DNA of 64,000 bases from Candidatus Melainabacteria bacterium (GTDB lineage Bacteria; Cyanobacteriota; Vampirovibrionia; Obscuribacterales; Obscuribacteraceae), in contig JADJWK010000001.1 of the NCBI GenBank assembly GCA_016716405.1, forward strand, positions 2,666,001 to 2,730,000, given 5' to 3'. Shown here in pieces: positions 10,087 through 18,514 of this stretch. Every line of letters starts with the position of its first letter. The first letter of the stretch is position 1. A program made the position numbers and the translations under genes. The notes below the pieces were generated by a model. That model saw nothing but the letters and a program-made list of their open reading frames with translations. It ran no database searches and was not told where the DNA came from.

Positions 10087-10458
10087 ATGAAAGCTATTCG
10101 GACTATTTTTCTGATCGCCACCCTCCTTTTTACAGGAGCGCTTCTCCCGTCGGCAGCGGCAGCAAGCTGCCACCATGGCGCCCCTGCGGCGATGGAGAGC
10201 CGATCCTGCTGCGCTTGCTGCGGCTCGGCCGTGGCCAAGACCAGCGTCGCCGCCACCTGTCTCTGCGATGCGCCGGCGCGAGGGGACGATGGCATTGCCA
10301 CCGGCAGGACTGTCAGCCTCGATCTGAGTCCCTGGCTTCCGGCCAGTACCCGGGCTTTCATCATATCCGCCCCGGCCGTGACCGGTATCAAGTCCGCCGG
10401 CGAGCCTGCCTCTCCGGCGCAGCCTGTTTATATTCTCTTGAGACGTTTTCTCAGTTGA
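10087..10458 (+). CDS. small exported Cys/His-rich protein, unknown
   Basis: From the ATG at 10087 this encodes 123 residues: a clear Sec signal peptide (MKAIRTIFLIATLLFTGALL, cleavage near SAAAA/S) and a mature part starting with SCHHG, then a CCACC cluster and a further CLC. The rest is Ala/Pro-rich without recognisable domains. The frame extends upstream but those codons overlap fmdB. I do not recognise a family. Position between an FmdB protein and a Csp-like copper protein suggests periplasmic metal handling (inference only). Confidence 0.6.
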   Translation: MKAIRTIFLIATLLFTGALLPSAAAASCHHGAPAAMESRSCCACCGSAVAKTSVAATCLCDAPARGDDGIATGRTVSLDLSPWLPASTRAFIISAPAVTGIKSAGEPASPAQPVYILLRRFLS

Positions 10459-10508
10459 CCCTAACGGATTGATTTCGAATTACCGTTTTGAGTCAAAGGA
10501 GAATAACT

Positions 10509-10916
10509 ATGAGAAATTTCAACAGAATACTTCTGGCCGTGCTTACCGTCTTCAGCTTCATGGTCTTCCTGCCCGCTTTTGCCGGGGAGAAGGCGAACAA
10601 GAGCGAAGCCTCCTGCTGTGTCACGGACTGCGCGTCTTGCGCGCGCACCTGCGAGGATACTCTCGCCTATTGCCGCGAGAAAGGCGGCAAGCACGCCAGT
10701 GCCGAGCATATAAAGATCCTCGAGGACTGCGCCGCCATGTGCAAGCTCAGCTCCGATTTCAGCAAACGTGGATCGGCTTTCGCTCCGAAAGTGAGAGCCA
10801 TCTGCGCTGAGATCTGCAAGAAGTGCGCCGAGTCATGCGCTGCTTTCAAGGACGACAAGAAAATGCAGGATTGCGCCAGCGCCTGCAATGAATGCTCGAC
10901 CACCTGCAGCAAGTAA
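10509..10916 (+). CDS. exported four-helix-bundle copper-storage protein (Csp-like)
   Basis: A 135-residue protein from the ATG at 10509 with a strong AAGGAG at 10497-10502. After a Sec signal peptide (to about AFA/GE, residue 23) the mature domain holds 16 cysteines spaced as CxxxC and CxxC pairs (CCVTDCASCARTCED, CAEICKKCAESC, CASACNECSTTC), the pattern of Csp copper-storage four-helix bundles that bind many Cu(I) ions inside the bundle. Exported Csp1-type proteins are known from methanotrophs, where they use a Tat signal; the twin arginine is not evident here. A hairpin terminator follows. Confidence 0.82.
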   Translation: MRNFNRILLAVLTVFSFMVFLPAFAGEKANKSEASCCVTDCASCARTCEDTLAYCREKGGKHASAEHIKILEDCAAMCKLSSDFSKRGSAFAPKVRAICAEICKKCAESCAAFKDDKKMQDCASACNECSTTCSK

Positions 10917-10938
10917 GCAATCACAATTCAATGAGAGC

Positions 10939-10962
10939 AGGGGAAGGCAATTGCCTTCCCCT
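10939..10962 (+). terminator. 24-bp perfect palindrome followed by T-rich tract
   Basis: A perfect inverted repeat (12-base arms, AGGGGAAGGCAA and its complement) 23 bases after the Csp-like gene, followed by CTTATTTT. Most simply an intrinsic terminator closing the small-protein cluster; it separates it from the large gene at 11043. Confidence 0.7.
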
Positions 10963-11042
10963 CTTATTTTGGGGCAGGCAGGGGTACATTATGGTCACAA
11001 TTGCCAGGTACACTTACAGAGTTTTCCGGTAGAGTTTCTCGA

Positions 11043-13031
11043 ATGGCAACCGAACAAGCCGCCGTCAAAGACACTACTGCGCCCCAGGTGAACGACTCCA
11101 CCTCGGTGACCCAGGCCGCCGCCACCGGAGCCAGAGACGCTCTGGGCAGCCAGGCGGCATCCGAGCTTGGCGGACCGGGCAGAGATCGCGAGCAGAACAG
11201 CAACGATCGGGTCGATGATTCCTCCACGACCGCCGGGGATGACCCCTGCGAGCATTGCCGGAGCGAGGTTGTCGCTTCCCTGGCGAAAGGCGAGATCGAT
11301 CCCGCCACTGCCCAGGGCGAGAGAAGAGCCCCGGGAGACCTCGACGATCCTCAGACCGAAGCCCTCTACACTGCCGGTATCGCCGGCGATGCCAGCTTCC
11401 GGGGCATGCCCGGAGCGGCCGAGGCCGGTGCTGCGCAAAAAGGACAGTACAATCCTGCGGATTTCCCGAGCGAGGATTTCGCGCCTTACGATACCAGCGA
11501 ACTCAATAAAGAGGTCAGCCCCTATTCCGAGGCCGACCGTCCTCCCATGGGTCTCGATCAGTCCCTCCAGGAGCTGCACAAGCTCACCGACGGCAAGATG
11601 GGCAAGGACCAGGAAGGGTTCGACGCCAACCTGAAGCGATTCCTCGAGCGCACCGATATAAGCGACCAGAAGAAAGCCGAGACGATCCAGAATCTCACCG
11701 ACATGATCCGGGCCGGCGACGCGGGTGTTACCGGACCCGGACAGGGTGGCGTCGAGCACAATTATCTCGGCACCGGTGCCGAGCTCGCCCAGAATATGCG
11801 CAAAGTCGTGGCCGGCGCCATGGACAATGCCGCCAATCCCAAGGGAATCGACCAGGCCGACAGCAGCCGCTGCAATGCCGCCACCGTTGAAGAGCATATG
11901 TACAGGCAGGACCCGGCCAATGCCACTGCCAAGCTCAAAGAAGTCGCCCTGCGCGCTACTTTCACCGGCGATTCGCATCAGAACGGCACCTATGCAGCGA
12001 AAGTTCCGGAAGGCATCTTCAAGGCAGCCATCGCCGATGTGGGTGGTGACACCCAGAGCGGCAACGAAGTGATGAACTCCGCCACCGGTCTTCTCACCGG
12101 CGGTCTCATCAACCATGCCCTGAAGCCCCAGGGGCGCGCTTTCACCGACACGGCCAACGCCGGCAAGGGAGATTCGGGCGAGCGTCTGGTGGATCTCCAG
12201 ACAGGTAAGGTCATGGGCGACTTCGCAGGCATGGGCGCCTATGACATCGCCAACATGCTCAAGGCCGGCAATGTCCACGGGGTCAACGTGATCTCGGCTG
12301 ACTCGAAGTTCTCTTACAGGGGCAGCACCGATGGTGTCGTCCATGTCGACGATCCAAGCCAGATCGGAAATGCCGTCGGCAGAGAAGGCGCCATTCTCTT
12401 CGTCAACAGCGGCAACCGTCTGCTCTCCGGTAGAGACAATCTCCAGGGCGGCGGGCATGTGGTGAGCGTCTACCAGGCGACCGATTCTGCCGGCAATCCC
12501 ACAGGCAAGTTCGAGATGTCCGATCAGTACGGAAGCCAGCGCGATCGCACCGGAATTTCCGCCCGGGCTCTCTTCAACGCGTCGGCAGGTCGGAACGGCA
12601 GCGCCGATAATCTCGCCGCCAGCGATTACGGTGTCCGCACCGACGGCGGGTCCACGTCTTACGGTTATAACAACGCAACCGATCGCCAGACCCGGGATCA
12701 TGATGCCAATAAGCCCAACGTTCCCGGTGGTCACCGCACTTCCGACGCTCCCGGGGTCTTCTCCAAAGACCAGCTCGATCAGCTCGACCGTAAGCAGGAG
12801 CAATTGCACCGCGGTCTTCCCGAAGAGGACGACAGACGCAAGCTCGAAGAAGAGCCCAAGAAGAAAGCCGAAGCCGGCGACGGCAGCCAGGCAAGCCGGC
12901 TGCGCGGCCAGATCGCGTCGGTCGAATCACGCATACAGCAGGCACAGCTCGACAACGCTCCCAGCATCTCCGCCCTGATAGCCGAGGGAGCCGATCTCTA
13001 TTCGAAGCTCGCCCTCGCCCAGGTGGCCTGA
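11043..13031 (+). CDS. large protein of unknown family with a Cys/His/Asp protease-like pattern
   Basis: A 662-residue protein from the ATG at 11043 (open back to a TTG at 11001). No signal peptide or membrane segment. The N-terminal 180 residues are disordered-looking and acidic. Residues about 270-510 contain SSRCNAATVEEHMY (C277), GGGHVVSVYQ (H472) and FEMSDQYGS (D494). This order and the residues around each are like the catalytic Cys, His and Asp of papain-fold or C39-type peptidases, but the Cys-His distance is about 195 residues, larger than usual. The C-terminal 90 residues are a charged coiled coil. I do not recognise the whole protein. It converges on panB with four bases between stops. 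Confidence 0.6.
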   Translation: MATEQAAVKDTTAPQVNDSTSVTQAAATGARDALGSQAASELGGPGRDREQNSNDRVDDSSTTAGDDPCEHCRSEVVASLAKGEIDPATAQGERRAPGDLDDPQTEALYTAGIAGDASFRGMPGAAEAGAAQKGQYNPADFPSEDFAPYDTSELNKEVSPYSEADRPPMGLDQSLQELHKLTDGKMGKDQEGFDANLKRFLERTDISDQKKAETIQNLTDMIRAGDAGVTGPGQGGVEHNYLGTGAELAQNMRKVVAGAMDNAANPKGIDQADSSRCNAATVEEHMYRQDPANATAKLKEVALRATFTGDSHQNGTYAAKVPEGIFKAAIADVGGDTQSGNEVMNSATGLLTGGLINHALKPQGRAFTDTANAGKGDSGERLVDLQTGKVMGDFAGMGAYDIANMLKAGNVHGVNVISADSKFSYRGSTDGVVHVDDPSQIGNAVGREGAILFVNSGNRLLSGRDNLQGGGHVVSVYQATDSAGNPTGKFEMSDQYGSQRDRTGISARALFNASAGRNGSADNLAASDYGVRTDGGSTSYGYNNATDRQTRDHDANKPNVPGGHRTSDAPGVFSKDQLDQLDRKQEQLHRGLPEEDDRRKLEEEPKKKAEAGDGSQASRLRGQIASVESRIQQAQLDNAPSISALIAEGADLYSKLALAQVA

Positions 13032-13035
13032 GGCT

Positions 13036-13914
13036 TCAAGAAGCCGACGAGTTCATCAGGGCTCTGAGAAGCTCTTCTTCCTCGTCCGCCGCCAGCATGA
13101 AGGACTCCTGCTGGTTCGGGAATTGCTGGCTCATGACGTCGTCGGCATAACGCCGGACGGCATCGGTGCAGATCGCATCGAGATCGGCATAACGTCTGAC
13201 GAAACGCGGCTGGAAGTCGGTGTATTTCCCGAGCAGGTCGTCGGTGACGAGAATCTGTCCGTCGCATTCATTGCCGGCTCCTATACCGATTGTCGGAATC
13301 TCGAGACGGGATGAGATGATTCTCGAGACCGATGCCGGCACCATCTCCAGTACCACGCTGAAGGCTCCGGACTTTTGCAGATCGAGGGCGTCATTGACGA
13401 GCTTATAGGCAGCCTCCGCCGATCGCCCCTGCACCCGGGTGCCGCCGAGACCGTGGATGGACTGGGGGGTGAAACCGAGATGACCCATTACCGGTATACC
13501 CATGCCGGTAAGCCGGCCGATGATCTGCAGGGTGAGATCGGTGGCTCCCTCCAGTTTGACTGCCTGGGCGGCGGCCTCTTTGATGAATCGCCCGGCATTG
13601 GTAATCGCCTGGGTGACATCCACCTGATAAGACATGAAAGGCAGGTCCGCCACCACCATGGCCCTCTGGGCTCCCCGGGTGACTGCCTTGGTGTGGTGAA
13701 GCATCTCCTCCATAGAGACGGCGTGGGTCGTCTTATGACCCAGTGCCACCATGGCCAGGCTGTCTCCGACGAGGATGACGTCGACCCCGGCATTATCGAG
13801 GATCTTGGCGGTGCTGTAATCGTAAGCGGTCAGGGCGACGATCTTGCGGCCTTCGCTCTTGTATTTCTTCAGTGTCAGGGTGGAGACGTTCTTGGTGGAG
13901 ACGTGCTTGCTCAT
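13036..13914 (-). CDS. panB: 3-methyl-2-oxobutanoate hydroxymethyltransferase
   Basis: A 292-residue PanB, the first committed enzyme of pantothenate synthesis (5,10-methylene-THF plus ketoisovalerate to ketopantoate). The TIM-barrel hallmarks are present: KIVALTAYDYSTAKI, VILVGDSLAMVALGH with the magnesium-binding Asp, and VVADLPFMSYQ with the second Asp. The first ten residues are a short extension. It is last in a minus-strand series after the zincin-like protein and a TPR protein, 66 bases behind the latter; panC is not nearby. Confidence 0.96.
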   Translation of the reverse strand: MSKHVSTKNVSTLTLKKYKSEGRKIVALTAYDYSTAKILDNAGVDVILVGDSLAMVALGHKTTHAVSMEEMLHHTKAVTRGAQRAMVVADLPFMSYQVDVTQAITNAGRFIKEAAAQAVKLEGATDLTLQIIGRLTGMGIPVMGHLGFTPQSIHGLGGTRVQGRSAEAAYKLVNDALDLQKSGAFSVVLEMVPASVSRIISSRLEIPTIGIGAGNECDGQILVTDDLLGKYTDFQPRFVRRYADLDAICTDAVRRYADDVMSQQFPNQQESFMLAADEEEELLRALMNSSAS

Positions 13915-13980
13915 GATGGCTTATTCCTGCCTCTAATCGAGATTAGGTTAGCAGAAAATCGGCAGGATGTGGCTGACCGC

Positions 13981-15444
13981 TCAGAACCCGGTGTCTCTCT
14001 TGTATTTCTGGCGTTGCTCCTGTCTCACCTCTTCGAGCTGGAGCTTGACGATATGCTTGGGATCGTAAGGATACTTGCCGGCCAGGCTGTGGAATCGCTT
14101 GTACATCCGGCCTGCCTCCACGGGAAGCTGCATCTTCTCGAGCAGAAAGGCCATGTTGTAATAGAGCCCATCATAACCAGGCATTATCTCGGCGGCTTTC
14201 TTATACTCGCCCATGGCCTGTCCGAATTGACCTTCTACTTCATAAAGGGCGCCCAGGTTCTGGTGCCCTTCGAAACTATACGGATTGAGCTCCAGGACCC
14301 GGTTGAAGCTGCGTCTGGCCGCCTGGAAATTGCCCTCGTCGGTCTCGTCTATGCCCCGGTCGATAAGAGCCTGGACCTCCTGGGGATCGTAAGTGGGCAT
14401 GTCCTTGCTGCGTTTGCGGCTCCTTTCGGAGTCCTTGACCAGGTCTCTGATGTGCTTGAGGATCTGGCGGTTGTCGTAAGTCTGCTCCGCTACTTCTTTC
14501 CAGTCGTTGGAGGCTTTCATCAGGTTGCCCTTGTATTCGTTGCAACGGGCCGAGATCTCGCGCATGCTCTTGAGATTGACACCAGGATACTTTTTCGATT
14601 CGGTATAGACCGGATTGACCTTGAATGCAGCAGACAGCTCTCTGAGAGTGCGATCCGGATCGCCGCGCAGATATCTGAGCTTGGCCAGCTCGTAGTGAGC
14701 GCAGGCGCACTGCGGATCGCAGCGCAGGGCGATCCGGAACTCTTTCTCCGCCTCGTCCAGATTGCCCTCGGCGCACCAGATCTTGCCCAGATAATAGTGC
14801 ACCATTGGATTGTTGGGGATGAGCCTGGCGGCATTCTGCAATTTGTCCAGGGACTCGCTTATCTCTTTGAGCTCGCCCCGCTCGTATTTCTCGTAGAGGG
14901 CCATGCCGAGCTCTCTTTGAGCGGCGAAATAATTGGGCTTCAAATGAATGGCGCTGCGAAACTGCTCGATGGCCGAGTCGAGATCGCCCTGCTCTTTGAG
15001 GATGACACCATAGTTGTAATGGGCGTCCGGATAATTCGGGTTGATCTGCATGATCGTCTGGAACTCTTTTTTTGCCTCGGCAATCTTGCCTGTCTTGTGC
15101 AAAAAGATCCCGTAGTTGTTTCTCGCTTCGATGAAGTTGTAGTCGAGACTGACAGCCGAGCGGAACCACATATTGGCGTCGTAGTTATTGCCCATCTCGG
15201 CATAGGCGAGGGCGAGCAGATGAATGATGTCTTTGTCCGAGTGATTGAAATTCTTGGCTGCTTTGAGGATCTCCACGGCAGCGGCGAAGTCGCCGTAGTT
15301 GAAAGCTTGCTTGGCTCTCTGATAGAGCTCGCTGGCTTTGGCCGGGCTCTGACCGCCGGCGCTGGGATTGCCGTAGTTCTGGGCGAGGGCGCCGGGAGCG
15401 GCAACCAGGATGGTGGTCAGAAAGACTGCTAGCTTTTTCCTCAT
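13981..15444 (-). CDS. exported TPR-repeat protein
   Basis: A 487-residue protein with a Sec signal peptide (MRKKLAVFLTTILVAAPGALAQ) and about ten tetratricopeptide repeats in two blocks (about residues 40-270 and 340-450), e.g. NYFAAQRELGMALYEKYERG and SFEGHQNLGALYEVEGQFGQ. Between the blocks is a non-repeat linker with basic residues. TPR arrays are protein-interaction scaffolds; the partner is unknown. It lies 61 bases downstream of the large HEIGH protein and upstream of panB, so it may be co-transcribed with both. Confidence 0.85.
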   Translation of the reverse strand: MRKKLAVFLTTILVAAPGALAQNYGNPSAGGQSPAKASELYQRAKQAFNYGDFAAAVEILKAAKNFNHSDKDIIHLLALAYAEMGNNYDANMWFRSAVSLDYNFIEARNNYGIFLHKTGKIAEAKKEFQTIMQINPNYPDAHYNYGVILKEQGDLDSAIEQFRSAIHLKPNYFAAQRELGMALYEKYERGELKEISESLDKLQNAARLIPNNPMVHYYLGKIWCAEGNLDEAEKEFRIALRCDPQCACAHYELAKLRYLRGDPDRTLRELSAAFKVNPVYTESKKYPGVNLKSMREISARCNEYKGNLMKASNDWKEVAEQTYDNRQILKHIRDLVKDSERSRKRSKDMPTYDPQEVQALIDRGIDETDEGNFQAARRSFNRVLELNPYSFEGHQNLGALYEVEGQFGQAMGEYKKAAEIMPGYDGLYYNMAFLLEKMQLPVEAGRMYKRFHSLAGKYPYDPKHIVKLQLEEVRQEQRQKYKRDTGF

Positions 15445-15505
15445 TCAGGTCCCGGTAGTCAGGGCGACCTGTTCATCTTAGCGCGATTTTTTCTTGCTGT
15501 CCGGC

Positions 15506-18403
15506 TTACTGTCCGGCGTTCTCCAGAAGCTCCTGGCGGCGCTTCTCCATCTCGACCAGGTCGGCCATGCTGGATGATCGGCGCAGATTATCGCCGATTC
15601 TCTCGGACGCCACGCCCCCGGAAAGTGCCGGCGCATTGCGACCGAGGAATTGCCAGAAGCGTGGCTGGGCCTCAAGGAGTCTGCCTGCTCCCAGCCTGGT
15701 TTTCTCAACGATCTTGGCTGGTCTCAGAACGAGAGTGCCGAGGTCGTAGTCTTTGCCCAGAGGCTCTACGTGCGGGTCGCCTTCCAGGAATTTGGACCGG
15801 AAATGATCCGAGAAGCGGTTCACGGCGGTGTTGGCTTGCTCGGCTGTCATGCCGCGGTTCATCAGGCGCAGAGTGGCGGGCATACCGGCTCCGAAGACCT
15901 GGTTTATCGTGTAGGTATTGACATCGAACGGTATCGATTCCGGTGACTTGCCGCCGACGATGGCATCGACCCAGACATCGGCAAGCTCGCTCATCTTCCG
16001 GTAATTGGAGGGTAGATCCGGGAGAATCTCTCTGAAGGTCTTCCCTTTGAGAGCGACAAGGGGCGTATTGAGCTGGGCCTCGACCAGGTGCGGGATCACT
16101 GCTTCGATCTCGGCTCTGGGAATGGTGATGCTCTCGCCGGGCTTGTCGAGGTTGGCCCAGACATAGTCTCCTTGTCTGGAAGCTGATTTCGCATATCCTT
16201 CCAGGGCCCTCGCCGACTCGAGCAGGAGCGGATCGCCGTTTGCCAGCGCCCTGACGGTGGAGGCGATGATCAGGGGCCGGTAGGCATCGATGCCGTGCGG
16301 CTCGAAGCCGAGGTCTTTGGGTCCCGAGGAGAATTCGGATCCGTACATGCTGCGGTTTTCCAGCTTGCCGCCGGTGCGCAGTCCCTGGAGCAGGGCTCCC
16401 AGGGCGGTGGCGGTATTGGGACCGGTCCAGGCGGCACCCCAGATATCGGCGGTGTTCTCGTTCGCCTGGGCTTTGAGAATCTGCTCGATGAGCTCCATCT
16501 TGGTCACTTCTTTGCCGTTGGGAAGCTTGACGACCTGGTCGGGAAGCTTGGGATCGATGGACTCGAGGCCCCGTCTCACCGCCTTGCCGATCACCTGGTC
16601 TCGGATCGAGCTCTCGAAGCGGAGCAGCCCGCCATACTGGTCGTGGCCGATCTCGTGCCCGTTGATGCCGCTTGCCGAGTTGGCGCGCATCTCGTACATA
16701 TTGCGCGGCCAGATGACTGTGTCCACATCCCAGATATTGTTGATCTCGGGGATGGTGTGCGGTCCGGCGCCACCATCGTGCTTGACGGCGAAGATCGGCG
16801 GGTTTTTGGCCTGCAGAACCGCATCCGGCTCGAGGCCGGCTCTTCTCAGCCCCTGCTGCAGCCCGGTGTGGATCTCCCGGGCAAGCAGATTCAGCTCTTT
16901 GGCTAGAATGGCTGTCTGGCTGCGGTTGCCCATATTGTGCTGGTTGGCTGCATCGCTGAGATAGCGGAACAGAGTGGCAACCTGCTTATAATCCTCGATG
17001 GACTTGACCTGCCCGCCGAACTCCATCATCTGCTTGCCTGCTATGGAATAGCCGGGATCGAGGGCTTTGTGGTTCGGATTGAGGGCGGTGACCACCGGAC
17101 CGATGTCCTGCTCGAGGCGGTCGGCGAGCTGCAGGCGCTCCTGGGACCAGCCGCTCATCTCCTTCGCCTGCATCTTGGCCAGGAGAGCGATATTGGTGGC
17201 ATCGATTTCGCCCTGAACTTTGGCTGCCAGGTCGGTCGGTGTGCTGCTGCCTTCTGTCTTTGCTTTGGTTGTGACTTCGGGCTCCGGTCCTCTCAAAGAC
17301 CGCTTGGCAGCGTCGATACTGGTGCGGGAGAGACCGAGCCTGGTCTGGGCTTCCGTCAGGGTGACTTCACCGGGCTTGATGCCGTTGAGAAGGAGCTCGA
17401 CGGTGAGCGGCAGACCGGCTTTCTCTCCGGACTTGAGCTCGAGTCCGGTGCGGTAGAGACGACTCTGCTCGAATTCCCGGCTTACCCGACTGGCTGTCGC
17501 CATGGCTTCTCTCGCCTGGGCTTCCGTCCAGACCGGTTGCTCGGCGGGTTTGCCGATCAGACCTTCGGTGAGGGCAGTATTCAAGCGCTCTGCGCCTCTG
17601 CCCAGACGGTTGAAAGACCAGCCGATGGGAGACCTGTCCGAGGTCCAGACATCCGACTTGAATTGCTCGAAGCGAGCGAAACGTCTCGGTCCCATACTTC
17701 TCTCGAGGACCGATCCCCAGATTCGCTCGGCTTTGACCGCAACCGGTATTCCGAGACCGGCATCCCAGCCGAAGTGACCGAGACCGTCAGCCATGGTGCC
17801 GGCAGCCTGATCGAGACTTCTCTGGCTGCGGGCATCGAGAGCGTCGCTTATGCCGTGATATATGGGCGTGGCTGCGTCTTTGACCAGATAGAAGGTGAGG
17901 ACGCCTCCGGCCACCGCCCGGCCGACGCCGGTCCTGGGAAGAATCGTCTGCATGCCGACACCGAAAAGGGCTGCTCCTCCTACTTTGAGAGCCAGCTCGT
18001 CGGGATTCTGGATGTCGTGAGCGGCTGCTCTGATGAGAGCCTCGGGGGTTTTCGAAAGACCGATGGCTGTCACATAGCCGACCCGGGCTGCCTTGTTCTG
18101 ACCGAGTATGGATTGCTCGAAGAGAGGGTCCGGCTGATCCGGAGAATTGCCTGCTGCTTTGCCGCCTGCCATATCGAGAAGCGGGTTGGCGTTTTTCCCG
18201 GGCGTCTGTCCATCAGCCTGGGCGAGCTCCAGAAGATTGGTGGGTAGCCCGGCTTCCGTCCTGCCCTGGACGGTCTCCGGCTGATCGCCTGTAGCGAGTG
18301 GATTGGAAGAACCTGTTTGAGTGCCTTCGCCCATTAAAGAAACCTCCGGGACTCCTGCCTGCTCAGCAAGGGAAATGGGGACTGCTTTGAAATTACTTGA
18401 CAA
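15506..18403 (-). CDS. large protein of unknown family with HEIGH zincin motif
   Basis: A 965-residue protein without a signal peptide. Residues about 130-165 are Gly/Ala-rich and weakly hydrophobic. The central region contains INGHEIGHDQYGG (H583, E584, H587), a textbook HExxH zinc site, preceded by a predicted strand with VDTVIWPRN. A possible third ligand is the Glu of ANENTADIWG, about 75 residues later. This suggests a metallopeptidase of the gluzincin type. The remaining regions, including an N-terminal acidic stretch and a C-terminal coiled coil, are unrecognised. First gene of the minus-strand series that ends in panB; divergent from the ADP-ribosylglycohydrolase-like gene. Confidence 0.6.
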   Translation of the reverse strand: MSSNFKAVPISLAEQAGVPEVSLMGEGTQTGSSNPLATGDQPETVQGRTEAGLPTNLLELAQADGQTPGKNANPLLDMAGGKAAGNSPDQPDPLFEQSILGQNKAARVGYVTAIGLSKTPEALIRAAAHDIQNPDELALKVGGAALFGVGMQTILPRTGVGRAVAGGVLTFYLVKDAATPIYHGISDALDARSQRSLDQAAGTMADGLGHFGWDAGLGIPVAVKAERIWGSVLERSMGPRRFARFEQFKSDVWTSDRSPIGWSFNRLGRGAERLNTALTEGLIGKPAEQPVWTEAQAREAMATASRVSREFEQSRLYRTGLELKSGEKAGLPLTVELLLNGIKPGEVTLTEAQTRLGLSRTSIDAAKRSLRGPEPEVTTKAKTEGSSTPTDLAAKVQGEIDATNIALLAKMQAKEMSGWSQERLQLADRLEQDIGPVVTALNPNHKALDPGYSIAGKQMMEFGGQVKSIEDYKQVATLFRYLSDAANQHNMGNRSQTAILAKELNLLAREIHTGLQQGLRRAGLEPDAVLQAKNPPIFAVKHDGGAGPHTIPEINNIWDVDTVIWPRNMYEMRANSASGINGHEIGHDQYGGLLRFESSIRDQVIGKAVRRGLESIDPKLPDQVVKLPNGKEVTKMELIEQILKAQANENTADIWGAAWTGPNTATALGALLQGLRTGGKLENRSMYGSEFSSGPKDLGFEPHGIDAYRPLIIASTVRALANGDPLLLESARALEGYAKSASRQGDYVWANLDKPGESITIPRAEIEAVIPHLVEAQLNTPLVALKGKTFREILPDLPSNYRKMSELADVWVDAIVGGKSPESIPFDVNTYTINQVFGAGMPATLRLMNRGMTAEQANTAVNRFSDHFRSKFLEGDPHVEPLGKDYDLGTLVLRPAKIVEKTRLGAGRLLEAQPRFWQFLGRNAPALSGGVASERIGDNLRRSSSMADLVEMEKRRQELLENAGQ

Positions 18404-18438
18404 CAGCCTTTGAGTCGATGGGGAATTTCACCCTGCCA

Positions 18439-18468
18439 TTCGTATTTACCGCAGATAGCTGGCATAAT
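18439..18468 (+). promoter_or_regulatory. candidate extended -10 promoter for the ADP-ribosylglycohydrolase-like gene
   Basis: TGGCATAAT at 18460-18468 is an extended -10 (TGn plus CATAAT) in the 111-base gap between divergent genes. A weak TTCGTA lies 18 bases upstream of the hexamer. The predicted transcript would start near 18475, 40 bases before the GTG at 18515. Confidence 0.4.
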
Positions 18469-18514
18469 CTTGCTACTCGAGGCACTGGCCGGGTTTCGAA
18501 CCGAGGAGGTGTTT

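Noticed and set aside
10995..12809. 604-codon frame opposite the Cys/His/Asp protein
   Set aside because: Low-complexity Gly/Ile/Val-rich translation and no ribosome site; the plus-strand frame has more natural composition, though neither has a known family.
13375..15432. 685-codon open frame opposite panB and the TPR gene
   Set aside because: It spans two unrelated real genes in antisense; the sense frames carry signal peptide, TPRs and PanB motifs.
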